From Ga0077523 sp038324085 (GTDB taxonomy: Bacteria > Pseudomonadota > Gammaproteobacteria > Burkholderiales > Ga0077523), in contig JBBQHP010000023.1 of the NCBI GenBank assembly GCA_038324085.1, forward strand, positions 6,887-70,886: a DNA stretch of 64,000 nt, read 5' to 3'. Position numbers and translations under genes: made by a program. This document shows positions 1 through 8,764 of this stretch, piece by piece. The notes under the pieces were generated by a model. That model was not told where the DNA came from and made no database searches. It saw only the letters and a program-made list of their open reading frames with translations. Each line of letters begins with the position of its first letter. The first letter of the stretch is position 1.

Positions 1-45
1 GCCTTCCTGCCCACTGCCCGCAACTTCTTTCGGGGGCGCCGCGCC

Positions 46-321
46 ATGACCGCCACGGCCGGGCAATCCGCCGAGGAATCCCGCCTCGCGGCACTCATCG
101 TCGAAGCGCTCAACCTCGAAGTCGCGCCTGCCGAGATCGATCCCGGCGCCCCCCTGTACCGCGACGGCCTCGGCCTCGATTCAATCGACATCCTCGAGAT
201 CGCGCTGGTCGTCTCCAAGACCTTCGGCGTGCAGCTCAAGGCCGACGACGCCGACAACGTCCGCATCTTCGGCTCGCTGCGCAGCCTGAGCGAGCACGTG
301 CAACAACATCGGACGAAGTGA
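46..321 (+). CDS. acyl carrier protein of aryl-polyene-like cluster
   Basis: This 91-residue protein is an acyl carrier protein that would carry growing acyl or polyene chains as thioesters on a 4'-phosphopantetheine arm. The attachment motif is LGLDSIDILE with Ser46 as the modified serine. Length and helical pattern fit a stand-alone carrier. The ATG at 46 has no clear Shine-Dalgarno sequence, and its frame stays open to the window edge, so a longer N-terminus cannot be excluded. A ligase gene follows after 57 nt, and the run of lipid-synthesis genes downstream suggests one operon. Family assignment is firm; the exact substrate is inferred from context. Confidence 0.88.
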   Translation: MTATAGQSAEESRLAALIVEALNLEVAPAEIDPGAPLYRDGLGLDSIDILEIALVVSKTFGVQLKADDADNVRIFGSLRSLSEHVQQHRTK

Positions 322-378
322 ACTGCGCGCCGGCGCACCGGCGCCCCTGATCGCGGCCAGACCCGTCGATCCCCGGCA

Positions 379-1737
379 ATGTCGCGAACCCCCGAGTCCC
401 ACGTACCGCTGTTCGCGCACGCGCATCCGGAAGCGCCGCTGGCCTTCACGCGCGACGGCCCCATCAGCGCACATCGCTATCTCGCCGATGTCCGGGCGTT
501 CGCGCACCGCCTGCCGGACTCTCCCGACGTGCTCAACGTCTGCGGCAACCGGTACGCATTCGCGGTCGGCCTCGGCGCCGCGCTGCTGCGCGGACAGCGG
601 ACGCTGCTGCCGGCCAATCACGCACCGGCGACAGTCGAGCGACTCGCACGTCGGCATCCGCGCCTGTACACCCTCACCGACTCGAGCTCGCCCGAGACTG
701 CGCTGCCGGCCTGCCCCGTGACCTTCGAAGGCGACCTGCGTTCCACCCCCTTCGTCGTGCCGCGGTTCGCACGCGAACAGACAGCGGCGATCCTGTTCAC
801 GTCCGGGTCGACCGGCGAGCCCGTGCCCACCGCGAAGCCCTGGAGTGCGCTCGCGCAGAGTGGTCGCAGTGAAGCGCGCGCGCTGGGCTACGAAGCATTG
901 CCGCGGCTGGCGATCCTCGGCACCATCCCGCCGCAGCATTCGTACGGACTCGAATCCACGATCCTGCTCGCGTTGCAGGGCGGGTTTGCGTTCCACGCGG
1001 AGAAGCCGTTCTTTCCGGCGGATGTGTGCACCGTGCTGGCGGCGCTGCCGCGACCCCGCATGCTGGTGACCACCCCGGTCCATCTGCGCGCGCTGTGCAC
1101 AATCGAGGATGCCCTGCCCGAAGTCGATTTCCTGCTGAGCGCCACCGCTCCGCTGGCGCACGAGCTCGCGGCCCGGGCGGAGCAGCGTTTCGGCGCACCC
1201 CTGCACGAGATCTACGGCTGCAGCGAAGCCGGTCAGCTCGCGTCGCGACGGGTGATGGCCGCACCCGAATGGCGTCTGATGCAGGACGTCCGCCTGCGCC
1301 AGGACGAACGCGGAACATGGGCGAGCGGCGGCCACGTGCCCGGCGAGATCCTGCTGGCCGACGTCATCGAGTTGGTCGACCATGAGCGCTTCCTGCTCCA
1401 CGGCCGCACCGCCGACCTCGTCAACATCGCCGGCAAGCGCACCTCGCTCGCGCATCTGGACCTGCAGCTCAATGCGATCGAGGGCGTGCGCGATGGTGCG
1501 TTTCTCATCCCCGATGATCAGGCCGATCGCGTCGTGCGCCTGATCGCCTTCGCAGTCGCACCAGGGCGCAGCGCCGGCGAGATCCTCGCCGGCCTGAAGA
1601 CGCGCGTCGATCCGGCCTTCGTGCCGCGACCGCTCCATCTCGTCGAGGCGCTGCCGCGCAACGCCACCGGCAAGATACCGCGCGCAGCGCTGCTCGCGCT
1701 CGCGGCCAGGCTACGGACGGCACGCGAGCAGCGATGA
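379..1737 (+). CDS. AMP-dependent acyl/aryl ligase (adenylate-forming)
   Basis: A 452-residue adenylate-forming enzyme that would activate a carboxylic acid with ATP and load it onto coenzyme A or the neighbouring acyl carrier protein. The phosphate-binding motif FTSGSTGE lies at about residues 140-147. The tail contains NATGKIPR with the catalytic lysine near residue 432, so the C-terminal domain is present, although the protein is shorter than typical acyl-CoA synthetases (about 500-550 residues). The stop overlaps the next start by four bases (ATGA), indicating translational coupling. Aryl-polyene and related clusters normally include such a ligase. The substrate cannot be read from the sequence. 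Confidence 0.85.
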   Translation: MSRTPESHVPLFAHAHPEAPLAFTRDGPISAHRYLADVRAFAHRLPDSPDVLNVCGNRYAFAVGLGAALLRGQRTLLPANHAPATVERLARRHPRLYTLTDSSSPETALPACPVTFEGDLRSTPFVVPRFAREQTAAILFTSGSTGEPVPTAKPWSALAQSGRSEARALGYEALPRLAILGTIPPQHSYGLESTILLALQGGFAFHAEKPFFPADVCTVLAALPRPRMLVTTPVHLRALCTIEDALPEVDFLLSATAPLAHELAARAEQRFGAPLHEIYGCSEAGQLASRRVMAAPEWRLMQDVRLRQDERGTWASGGHVPGEILLADVIELVDHERFLLHGRTADLVNIAGKRTSLAHLDLQLNAIEGVRDGAFLIPDDQADRVVRLIAFAVAPGRSAGEILAGLKTRVDPAFVPRPLHLVEALPRNATGKIPRAALLALAARLRTAREQR

Positions 1738-2612
1738 ACACGCGCGCGCAGGAATGGACTTCGATCCCCGAACGCAGCAACGATCTCGCGCTGCGCTTCA
1801 TCGTGTGGGTAGCCCTGCGGCTCGGCCGCACGCCCGCGCGGCTGCTGCTGTATCCGACATGCGGCTACTTTCTGCTGTTCTCGGTGGCGCCACGGCGCGC
1901 TTCGCGCGAGTGGCTCGCCCGGGTGCTCGGCCGTCCACCGAGCCTGCGCGAGCGCTTCCGTCACTATCACATGTTCGCCTCGACCATCCTCGATCGGGTG
2001 TTCCTGCTGAACGACCGTTTCGAGTTGTTCGATATCGACGCCACCGGCATCGCCGCCGTCGAAGAAGCCCGACTCGCCGGCAACGGCTGCTTCCTGCTCG
2101 GCGCCCATTTCGGCAGCTTCGAAGTGGCGCGAGCGCTCGGGCGCAGGCAGCCGGGACTCGCAGTGACGCTGCTCATGTACGAAGCCAACGCGCAACGCAT
2201 CGGCTCGATCATTCGCGCGATCAATCCGCGCCTCGGGATGAAGATCATCGGGGTCGGCACCGTCGACTCGATGTTGCACGTGCGCGCGTGCCTCGATGCC
2301 GGCGAGTTCGTCGGCATGCTTGCCGATCGCCGCCTCGGCGACGAGGACAGCGTGGCCGTGCCCTTCCTCGGCGCCACCGCCCATTTTCCCGCGGGGCCGT
2401 TCCGTCTCGCAGTCTTGCTACGCCGTCCGATCGTGCTCATGTTCGGCGTCTACCACGGCGGCAACCGCTATGAAGTGTGCTTCGAAGCGCTGGCCGCGGG
2501 CCAGTCCGACATCACGCAGCTCGCGCTGCGCTACGCCGAGCGGCTCGAATTCCACGCCCGGCGCGCACCGTTCAACTGGTTCAATTTCCATGACTTCTGG
2601 CGCGAGACGTGA
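1734..2612 (+). CDS. LpxL-type lysophospholipid/lipid acyltransferase
   Basis: A 292-residue acyltransferase of the LpxL/HtrB lauroyl-transferase family. The catalytic HX4E motif is GAHFGSFE with His125 and Glu130; a LADRR stretch further on also fits the family. Homologues in lipid A synthesis act at the inner membrane, but here the gene sits inside an aryl-polyene-like operon, so acyl transfer to or from the cluster product is more likely. It is coupled by ATGA overlap to the ligase and overlaps the following gene by 23 nt. The family is clear, while the acceptor is unknown. Confidence 0.85.
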   Translation: MNTRAQEWTSIPERSNDLALRFIVWVALRLGRTPARLLLYPTCGYFLLFSVAPRRASREWLARVLGRPPSLRERFRHYHMFASTILDRVFLLNDRFELFDIDATGIAAVEEARLAGNGCFLLGAHFGSFEVARALGRRQPGLAVTLLMYEANAQRIGSIIRAINPRLGMKIIGVGTVDSMLHVRACLDAGEFVGMLADRRLGDEDSVAVPFLGATAHFPAGPFRLAVLLRRPIVLMFGVYHGGNRYEVCFEALAAGQSDITQLALRYAERLEFHARRAPFNWFNFHDFWRET

Positions 2613-3201
2613 GCTGTTGCGGGTCGCCCTGGCGACGACCCTGATCGCGCTCGGCGTGCGGACGGCGCCCGCAGCCTACGCGGACACCCGGTGGACGCTG
2701 CCGCGCATGATGGAGGGGTTCGCTGCCGTGACCAGCGCCCGCACGCGCTTCGTCGAGCGCAAGTTCCTGCACATGCTCGATCGGCCGCTGGAATCGAGCG
2801 GCACACTCGCGTGGGACGCGCCCTCGCGCCTGGAGAAAATCACGCTCCAGCCGAAGCGCGAGCGCCTGCTGGTGGAACGGGAACGCGTGACGGTGGAACG
2901 CGGCACGCCCCCGAAGCGGCGCACGCTCGCGCTCGGCGACATCCCGCTGCTGCGCGCCTTCATCGAGAGCATCCGGGCGACGCTGGCGGGCGATCCGGAC
3001 ACGCTGCAGCGGTTCTACGAGGTCACCCTCGAAGGCACGGCCGAGCACTGGACGCTGGTGCTGCGTCCCTCGGACTCCAGGACGAAGTCGCTGGTGCACC
3101 AGATCCGCATCAGCGGGGCCCACGCCACCATCGCCACGGTCGAGATCGAGCAGGCCGACGGCGACCGTTCGGTGATGACGATGGTCCGGGATGACCCGTA
3201 A
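2590..3201 (+). CDS. LolA-like periplasmic lipid carrier protein
   Basis: A 203-residue exported protein resembling the LolA-fold carriers found in aryl-polyene and related clusters. The N-terminus has Arg residues, then a hydrophobic stretch (ALATTLIALG) and an alanine-rich cleavage region near AYA. The body is beta-rich with WTLPRMMEGFAAV and SSGTLAWDAPSRLEK, matching the LolA pattern in which the lipid-binding face follows an SG-L-W-P-type segment. The ATG at 2590 lies inside the preceding gene; using it gives a proper signal peptide. It overlaps the MMPL exporter by 11 nt. Carriage of the cluster lipid across the periplasm, handed over by the MMPL protein, is inferred from context. Confidence 0.78.
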   Translation: MTSGARRELLRVALATTLIALGVRTAPAAYADTRWTLPRMMEGFAAVTSARTRFVERKFLHMLDRPLESSGTLAWDAPSRLEKITLQPKRERLLVERERVTVERGTPPKRRTLALGDIPLLRAFIESIRATLAGDPDTLQRFYEVTLEGTAEHWTLVLRPSDSRTKSLVHQIRISGAHATIATVEIEQADGDRSVMTMVRDDP

Positions 3202-5515
3202 GTTCCTGCCCATCGCCGTCTGGATACTGGTGATTGCCGCCGCCGCGGTCGTTATTTCGCGGACGCGCTTCTCGGCCGATCTCTCCGCCTTCCTGCCGCG
3301 CCAACCGACCGCCGCGCAGCAGCTGCTGGTCGATCAATTGCACGATGGCGTGGTTTCTCGCCTGGTGCTGGCCGGGATCTCGGGCGCTGCCCCCGATCAA
3401 CTGGCCGGGGCCAGCCGCGCGCTCTCGGAGCGCCTGCGGCGCGACGGGCGCTTCGTCCGCGTGGACAACGGCGATGCAAGCCAGACCGAGCGCGAGAGCG
3501 CTTTCGTTTTCGACCACCGCTATGCCTTGAGCCCGGCGATCGATGCGCAGCACTTTTCTGCGGCGTCGCTGCGCGCTGCCCTCGAAGACGCGCTGGAACT
3601 GCTCGCTTCGCCCGCGGGACTCGCGGCCAAGGCGCTGGTGCAGGCCGATCCCACCGGAGAAGTGTTGCTGGTCACCGATCGGATGGCCGGGGCCGGTCAC
3701 CCCGCGACGCACGATGGCGTGTGGATTTCCGCTGATGCGACCGAAGCGCTGCTGGTCCTGCAGACGCGAGCACCGGGTTTCGACATCGACACGCAGGAAG
3801 CCACGCTCGTCGCATTGCGCGCCGCGTTCGACGAGGTCCGGCGCGCCGCCGGCAATGCCGGACTCACCCTGGCCCTGACCGGCCCGGCGGTCTTCGCGGT
3901 GCAGTCTCGCGCCGGCATCAAGGGCGACGCCATCCGCTTCTCGTCCCTCGCCACCGCGATGGTCGCGCTGCTGTTGTCGATCACATTCCGCTCGCCGCGT
4001 GCGCTGGCGCTCGGCATGGTTCCCGTCGTGAGCGGCGCCACGGTCGGCATCGCCGCCGTCTCGCTCCGGTTCGGCGAAGTGCACGGCATCACGCTCGGCT
4101 TCGGTGCGACCCTGATCGGCGAAGCCGTGGACTATGCGATCTACCTGTTCATGCAGACCGACGCGCGGCGCGGCGCCGGGGGCACGCTCGAACGCATCTG
4201 GCCGACGTTGCGGTTGGGGGTCATGACGTCCATCTGCGGCTTCTCGGCGCTGCTGCTGTCCGGGTTTCCGGGCCTGTCCCAGCTCGGGCTGTTTTCCATT
4301 GCCGGGCTCGTGACCGCCGCGCTGGTCACGCGCTTCGTGCTGCCGTCGCTGCTGCCGTCGCGGTTCGCGATCACCGGCGTCGAGCGGCCCGGTGCCATGG
4401 TGCGGCGCGCATTCGAGCGCGCCCGCGTGCTCCGACCCCTGATCGCCCTCGCGGTCGTGGTCGCGCTCGCCGTGCTGTTCTCGCGCGACCGGCTGTGGAA
4501 TGACGAGCTTTCGAGCCTCAGTCCGGTACGGACCAGCGATCAGCTGCTCGACCAGCGCCTGCGCGGAGGATTGGGAGCGGCGGACGTGCGCCATCTGGTG
4601 GTCGCCCGGGCCACCGGTCCGGACGAAGCGCTGGCGCTGGCGGAGAAGGTCGGCGTGGCGCTCGACCGGGCGCAGGCCGACGGATACCTGGCGGGCTACG
4701 AATCGCCTGCCCAGGTGTTGCCTTCAGGGCGTACGCAGCTCCAACGGCGGGACAGCCTCCCCGACGAGGCCACCCTGCGCCGCAACCTGGACACTGCCTC
4801 GGCGGGGCTGCCGTTTCGCAAGGGCACGTTCGAGCCCTTCATCGATGCCGTGCGCCAGGCCCGCGATGCACCCCTGCTCGATCGCGCGGCGCTCGCCGGC
4901 ACTGCGTTCGGCATCCGCCTGGACGCGTTGCTCGCGCACCACGCCGGCGGCTGGTCCGCGATGCTCCCGTTGACCGGCGTCACCGATCCGGCAGGAATCG
5001 CCCGCGCGCTCGCCGGTCTCCACGACGCGCACGTGATCCTGCTCGACACCAAGGCCGAATCGGATGCCCTGTACGGCACTTACCTCCGCGATGCGCTGCT
5101 CCTGTCGCTGGCCGGCGCCGGGGCCATCGTCATCCTGCTCGGGGCAACGCTGCGGACCCCGCGGCGCGTACTCGCGGTGTGCATGCCGCTGGCCGCCGCC
5201 GTGCTGGTCGCGACGGCTGCGCTCGTGGCGCTGGGCCAGACGCTGACCATCTTCCACCTGGTGGGCATGCTGCTGGTGGTGGCCGTGGGCTCGAACTACG
5301 CGCTGTTCTTCGACCGGGCCCTCGTCGATGGCATCGAGGCGCGCACGGCCTTGTCGCTGGCGCTGGCGAACACGACCACCGTGATCGGCTTCGGCATGCT
5401 CGCATTCTCCGATGCGCCCGTGCTGGTGGCCATCGGGTCCACAGTCGGCGTCGGCGCGTTCCTCAGTCTCGTCTTCGCGGCCGCGCTCGCACCGCGCGAG
5501 GCGGTCAGGTCGTGA
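3191..5515 (+). CDS. MMPL/RND-family lipid exporter
   Basis: A 774-residue inner-membrane transporter of the MMPL branch of the RND superfamily. There is one N-terminal membrane helix (about residues 5-25), a large periplasmic loop, a multi-helix block at about 245-420, a second loop, and a second multi-helix block at about 630-770. Each half ends in glycine-rich helices typical of the proton-relay region, for example GATLIGEAVDYAIYLF and VAVGSNYALFF. Such exporters accompany LolA-like carriers in aryl-polyene, flexirubin and related lipid clusters and are thought to pull the product from the inner membrane. The last base of its TGA stop is the first base of the next ATG, indicating tight coupling. 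Confidence 0.88.
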   Translation: MTRKFLPIAVWILVIAAAAVVISRTRFSADLSAFLPRQPTAAQQLLVDQLHDGVVSRLVLAGISGAAPDQLAGASRALSERLRRDGRFVRVDNGDASQTERESAFVFDHRYALSPAIDAQHFSAASLRAALEDALELLASPAGLAAKALVQADPTGEVLLVTDRMAGAGHPATHDGVWISADATEALLVLQTRAPGFDIDTQEATLVALRAAFDEVRRAAGNAGLTLALTGPAVFAVQSRAGIKGDAIRFSSLATAMVALLLSITFRSPRALALGMVPVVSGATVGIAAVSLRFGEVHGITLGFGATLIGEAVDYAIYLFMQTDARRGAGGTLERIWPTLRLGVMTSICGFSALLLSGFPGLSQLGLFSIAGLVTAALVTRFVLPSLLPSRFAITGVERPGAMVRRAFERARVLRPLIALAVVVALAVLFSRDRLWNDELSSLSPVRTSDQLLDQRLRGGLGAADVRHLVVARATGPDEALALAEKVGVALDRAQADGYLAGYESPAQVLPSGRTQLQRRDSLPDEATLRRNLDTASAGLPFRKGTFEPFIDAVRQARDAPLLDRAALAGTAFGIRLDALLAHHAGGWSAMLPLTGVTDPAGIARALAGLHDAHVILLDTKAESDALYGTYLRDALLLSLAGAGAIVILLGATLRTPRRVLAVCMPLAAAVLVATAALVALGQTLTIFHLVGMLLVVAVGSNYALFFDRALVDGIEARTALSLALANTTTVIGFGMLAFSDAPVLVAIGSTVGVGAFLSLVFAAALAPREAVRS

Positions 5516-6201
5516 TGCGGACGATCCTCGATGGCGCGGGCGACCCGTGCGAGCGCGTCCTGCTCGTGCTGCTGCCGCCGGCCTACGGCACGGCCCAGGA
5601 CTTCGTCGATCACGGATTCATCGCCGCGATCCGCGCGCGCGACCTTCCCGTGGACGTGATCGCGGCCGACGCGGGAGCCGACTACTACCTCGGGTACACG
5701 ATCGTGGAGCGCCTGCACGCGGATGTGATCGCGCCGGCGCTCGCGCGCGGTTACCGGCGGTTGTGGCTGGGCGGCATCTCGCTCGGCGGCTTCGGCGGCC
5801 TGCTGTATCGCGAGGCCCATGCGGCGGAGGTCGAAGGACTGTTGCTGATCGCCCCTTATCTGGGCGCGCGCCCGGAGGTCAATGAGGTACTGCTGGCCGG
5901 CGGCCTCGCGCGGTGGAGGCCCGCCGCGATCGCGCCGGACGATCGCGAACGCAGACTGCTCGCGTGGCTGAAGGAATTCATCGCCGACCCGATACGCGCG
6001 CGCACGCTCCACGCCGCGTTCGGCACCGAAGACCGGTTCGCCCGATCGATCGAGCTGCTGGCCGGCGCGCTCCCGCCTGAGCGCGTCCTGCGTGTCGCGG
6101 GTGGGCACGACTGGGATACCTGGGCCGCGTTGTGGGGCCCCATGCTCGACCGTGAACCGTTCGGGCAGCGCGGGGGCGCGGGGGCGGATCGCATTCGTTG
6201 A
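5515..6201 (+). CDS. alpha/beta hydrolase in lipid cluster
   Basis: A 228-residue alpha/beta-hydrolase-fold protein. The nucleophile elbow is GGISLGGFGG with Ser89, and the catalytic histidine is probably His198 in GGHDWDTW; the acid is likely an aspartate in the preceding strand region. There is no signal peptide, so it acts in the cytoplasm. The ATG at 5515 shares a base with the exporter's stop (TGATG). Its place between an exporter and a ketosynthase suggests thioesterase, editing or release activity on carrier-bound acyl chains, but this is inference. A perfect hairpin follows the stop codon. Confidence 0.72.
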   Translation: MRTILDGAGDPCERVLLVLLPPAYGTAQDFVDHGFIAAIRARDLPVDVIAADAGADYYLGYTIVERLHADVIAPALARGYRRLWLGGISLGGFGGLLYREAHAAEVEGLLLIAPYLGARPEVNEVLLAGGLARWRPAAIAPDDRERRLLAWLKEFIADPIRARTLHAAFGTEDRFARSIELLAGALPPERVLRVAGGHDWDTWAALWGPMLDREPFGQRGGAGADRIR

Positions 6202-6205
6202 ACGC

Positions 6206-6239
6206 AGCAGAGCGTCCGGACGAGCCCGGACGCTCTGCT
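6206..6239. terminator. perfect 14-bp hairpin after hydrolase gene
   Basis: A perfect inverted repeat with 14-bp arms (6206-6219 and 6226-6239) and a 6-nt loop starts four bases after the hydrolase stop codon. No thymine run follows on either strand. It may be a U-less terminator, an RNA-processing or stability element, or an attenuator between two parts of the operon. A TAGAAT hexamer (6239-6244) abuts it and could serve as a -10 element for the ketosynthase gene, although no good -35 was found. Confidence 0.5.
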
Positions 6240-6310
6240 AGAATCCGGCGCTGTCGAACGCGGATTCGCGAACGATGTCCCAGCCGTGGTAACCGCCCGT
6301 CCCGCCCGCC

Positions 6311-7501
6311 ATGGAACCCCTCGCGCTGACCGCCTGCTCGATCGTGACCTGCCTCGGCGCCGGTCGCGCGGCGAACCTCGATGCGTTGCGCGCCCGACGC
6401 TCGGGGCTTGCGCCCTGCACGTTCGAAACGGTGCGTCTCGACACGTTCGTGGGCGAAGTCGCCGGCGTGGACCAGACGCACCTGGCGGCTCCCTGGGACG
6501 ACTACGACTGCCGCAACAATCGGCTGGCGCGACTCGGCCTCGACACCGACGGCATGGCCGACGCAGTGCTGGGGGCAAGGGACCGTTACGGGGCCGATCG
6601 AATCGGCGTGTTCCTGGGCACCAGCACCTCGGGCATCCTCGAGACCGAGCTTGCGTACCGGGCCCGGGACGCGGACGGACGGCTGCCGCCCGGGTTCCAC
6701 TACGCGCAGACTCACAACACCTTCTCGCTCGCGGACTACGTACGACGCTCGCTCGGTTTGTCCGGCCCGGCGGTGGTCGTTTCCGCCGCGTGTGCCTCGA
6801 GCGCGAAGGTGTTCGGCAACGCCGCCCGGGCGGTCGCGGCCGGACGGTGCGATGCGGCGCTCGTGGGCGGGGTCGATTCGCTGTGCCTCACCACGCTCTA
6901 TGGCTTCCATTCCCTCGGCCTGCTCTCGCCTCGCCCGTGCCGCCCCTATGACGCCAGCCGCGACGGGATCTCGTTGTCCGAAGCCGCGGGCTTCGTGCTG
7001 CTCGAGAAGCCCGATCGCGCGCATGCGGCAGCGCGGGTGCACCTGCTCGGCGTGGGCGAGAGCAGCGATGCCCATCACATGTCGACGCCGCATCCGCAAG
7101 GACTCGGCGCGCGGATGGCGATGGAGCGAGCCCTGGCGTCGGCCGGCGTGCATGCCGACGCGGTCGGCTACATAAACCTGCACGGCACGGCCAGCAAGTC
7201 CAACGACAGCAGCGAGGATGCCGCCGTGACGGCGGTGTTCGGCACGACCACGCCCTGCAGCTCCACCAAGGGTCTGACCGGTCACGCGCTCGGCGCGGCG
7301 GGTGTGATCGAGGCGATCATCGCCACGATCGCGCTGGAGGAACGCTTCCTTCCGGCCGGAACCAGCACGGAGATTCGCGACCCAGCCCTGCTGGCCGACT
7401 ATCTGCTGACATCGCGACCGGCGGCCCTGCGCTACGCGATGAGCAATTCCTTCGGGTTCGGCGGCGCCAACTGCGCGCTGCTGTTCGGTCTGGCGCACTG
7501 A
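6311..7501 (+). CDS. beta-ketoacyl-ACP synthase II-type condensing enzyme
   Basis: A 396-residue ketosynthase of the FabF/KAS II family that would elongate carrier-bound acyl chains by decarboxylative condensation. The catalytic triad is complete: Cys161 in SAACASSAK, His291 in NLHGTASKSND and His325 in KGLTGHALGAAG. The C-terminus carries the usual NSFGFGGANC motif. Length is normal for the family. Its stop codon is directly followed by the ATG of a shorter ketosynthase homologue, the arrangement seen for ketosynthase/chain-length-factor partners in aryl-polyene clusters. It probably acts with the carrier protein at 46. Confidence 0.9.
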   Translation: MEPLALTACSIVTCLGAGRAANLDALRARRSGLAPCTFETVRLDTFVGEVAGVDQTHLAAPWDDYDCRNNRLARLGLDTDGMADAVLGARDRYGADRIGVFLGTSTSGILETELAYRARDADGRLPPGFHYAQTHNTFSLADYVRRSLGLSGPAVVVSAACASSAKVFGNAARAVAAGRCDAALVGGVDSLCLTTLYGFHSLGLLSPRPCRPYDASRDGISLSEAAGFVLLEKPDRAHAAARVHLLGVGESSDAHHMSTPHPQGLGARMAMERALASAGVHADAVGYINLHGTASKSNDSSEDAAVTAVFGTTTPCSSTKGLTGHALGAAGVIEAIIATIALEERFLPAGTSTEIRDPALLADYLLTSRPAALRYAMSNSFGFGGANCALLFGLAH

Positions 7502-8289
7502 TGCGCGCCTGGGTCGAAGGCATCGGCTTGATCGGTCCCGGCTTGCGCGGCTGGCGCGACAGCCGCGCCGTACTCGCCGGTCACGAGCCGTACGTCGCGC
7601 AACCGGTTACCGTTCCCGCCAGCGACTGGTTGCCCCCGGCCGAGCGGCGTCGCACCGGCCTGGCCGTCCGTCTCGCCCTGGCGGTCGGGCGCGAGGCCTG
7701 CGAACACGCGCACCGCGATCCGCGCACCCTCGCCACCGTGTTCACTTCGTCCGGCGGCGATGGCGACAACCAGCACGTGATCTGCGAGAGCCTTGCCTCG
7801 GCGACGCGCGAGCTGTCGCCGACGCGCTTCCACAATTCCGTGCACAACGCGCCGGCCGGCTATTGGGGCGTCGCCACCGGCTCGATGGAGAACTCCACGA
7901 CCTTGTGCGCGTACGACTGGAGCTTCGGCGCGGGATTGGTCGAAGCCTTGACCTGGCTCGGTCAGGAGCAACAGCCGATCCTGCTGATTGCCTACGACAC
8001 GCCCTATCCGGAACCGATGCACGCCGTGCGGCCACTCGTCGCCGCCTTCGGCGTCGCGTTCGTGTTCACACCCGGAGCAACCGGGCACAGCGTAGCGACG
8101 CTCGAGGTCGACCTGTCCCCGGACGCGCCGACCGGATCGCTCCCGGCGGGACTCGACGTGCTCTGTGGCAGCGCGCCGTCGGCCCGCAGCCTGCCCATGC
8201 TGCACGCGCTTGCCCGCGCGGCGGCGACGACGGCGCAGGTCGAGTACCTGGACGGCCGGAGTCTGATCGCGCTGTGCACGCCCTGCTGA
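7501..8289 (+). CDS. short ketosynthase-like (chain-length-factor-type) protein
   Basis: A 262-residue protein resembling only the N-terminal half of a ketosynthase, as in the 'beta-ketoacyl synthase-like, N-terminal' family of aryl-polyene clusters. It keeps the opening GIGLIGPG and the segment TLCAYDWSFGAGLVEAL, which aligns with the nucleophile loop of the neighbouring ketosynthase (CASSAKVFGNA); a cysteine is at the aligned position. No counterparts of the two catalytic histidines are present. It therefore cannot be a complete condensing enzyme on its own and probably pairs with the upstream ketosynthase. Its start overlaps that gene's stop by one base. Confidence 0.75.
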   Translation: MRAWVEGIGLIGPGLRGWRDSRAVLAGHEPYVAQPVTVPASDWLPPAERRRTGLAVRLALAVGREACEHAHRDPRTLATVFTSSGGDGDNQHVICESLASATRELSPTRFHNSVHNAPAGYWGVATGSMENSTTLCAYDWSFGAGLVEALTWLGQEQQPILLIAYDTPYPEPMHAVRPLVAAFGVAFVFTPGATGHSVATLEVDLSPDAPTGSLPAGLDVLCGSAPSARSLPMLHALARAAATTAQVEYLDGRSLIALCTPC

Positions 8290-8422
8290 TTGCAGCGCGA
8301 TCGTGCCGCCTCCCCCAAGGGTTTTTCGCGCAGCATCGGTGTTGCGGTCAAGGAGACTCGATCCGCCGTTTCGCGGATAGACTCACGCAAATCGGAGGCT
8401 CCGTCGCAATTCTCGATTCCGC

Positions 8423-8692
8423 ATGCCGAAGATCATGTTTGCCTCCCACGTGCAGCGGCACGTACCCGCTCCCGACCGGGTCGTCGCCGGCGAAACGGTG
8501 CGGGCGGCGCTCGACGCCGTGTTCGAACACAATCTCCTGCTGCGCGGCTATGTGCTCGATGACCAGGGACACCTGCGCAAACACGTGACGATCTTCGTCG
8601 ACGGCGCGCGAATCGTCGACCGTCAGGGGCTGTCGGATCGGGTGAACCCCGATGGCGAAATCCATGTGCTGCAGGCGTTGAGTGGTGGGTGA
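8423..8692 (+). CDS. MoaD/ThiS-like ubiquitin-fold protein ending in Gly-Gly
   Basis: An 89-residue protein with the size and pattern of MoaD/ThiS sulfur carriers: an early beta hairpin, a helix (AGETVRAALDAVFEHN), a FVDG turn, a charged segment and a C-terminal ALSGG tail. The terminal Gly-Gly is the group adenylated by E1-like enzymes in sulfur transfer. No E1-like, MoaE or ThiF gene lies in the window, so the activating partner must be elsewhere. A beta-propeller gene starts 72 nt downstream. The role is unknown; it may supply sulfur for a cofactor or act as a protein modifier. The upstream gap 8290-8422 shows no gene. Confidence 0.75.
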   Translation: MPKIMFASHVQRHVPAPDRVVAGETVRAALDAVFEHNLLLRGYVLDDQGHLRKHVTIFVDGARIVDRQGLSDRVNPDGEIHVLQALSGG

Positions 8693-8764
8693 CTCCGGCC
8701 GGCCCTCGGCCACGGCATCCGGCGCACCCGCCGCGATGCACGGACTGTCTTCAGGAGAATGCAG

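Noticed and set aside
1..49. Possible 3' end of an upstream gene overlapping the carrier protein start
   Set aside because: One frame ends in TGA at 47-49, but codon composition favours the frame that is continuous with the carrier protein, so I could not decide and did not annotate it.
8759..8764. ATG at 8759 as start of the propeller gene
   Set aside because: The AGGAG site would be only one base away; the ATG at 8765 has proper spacing.
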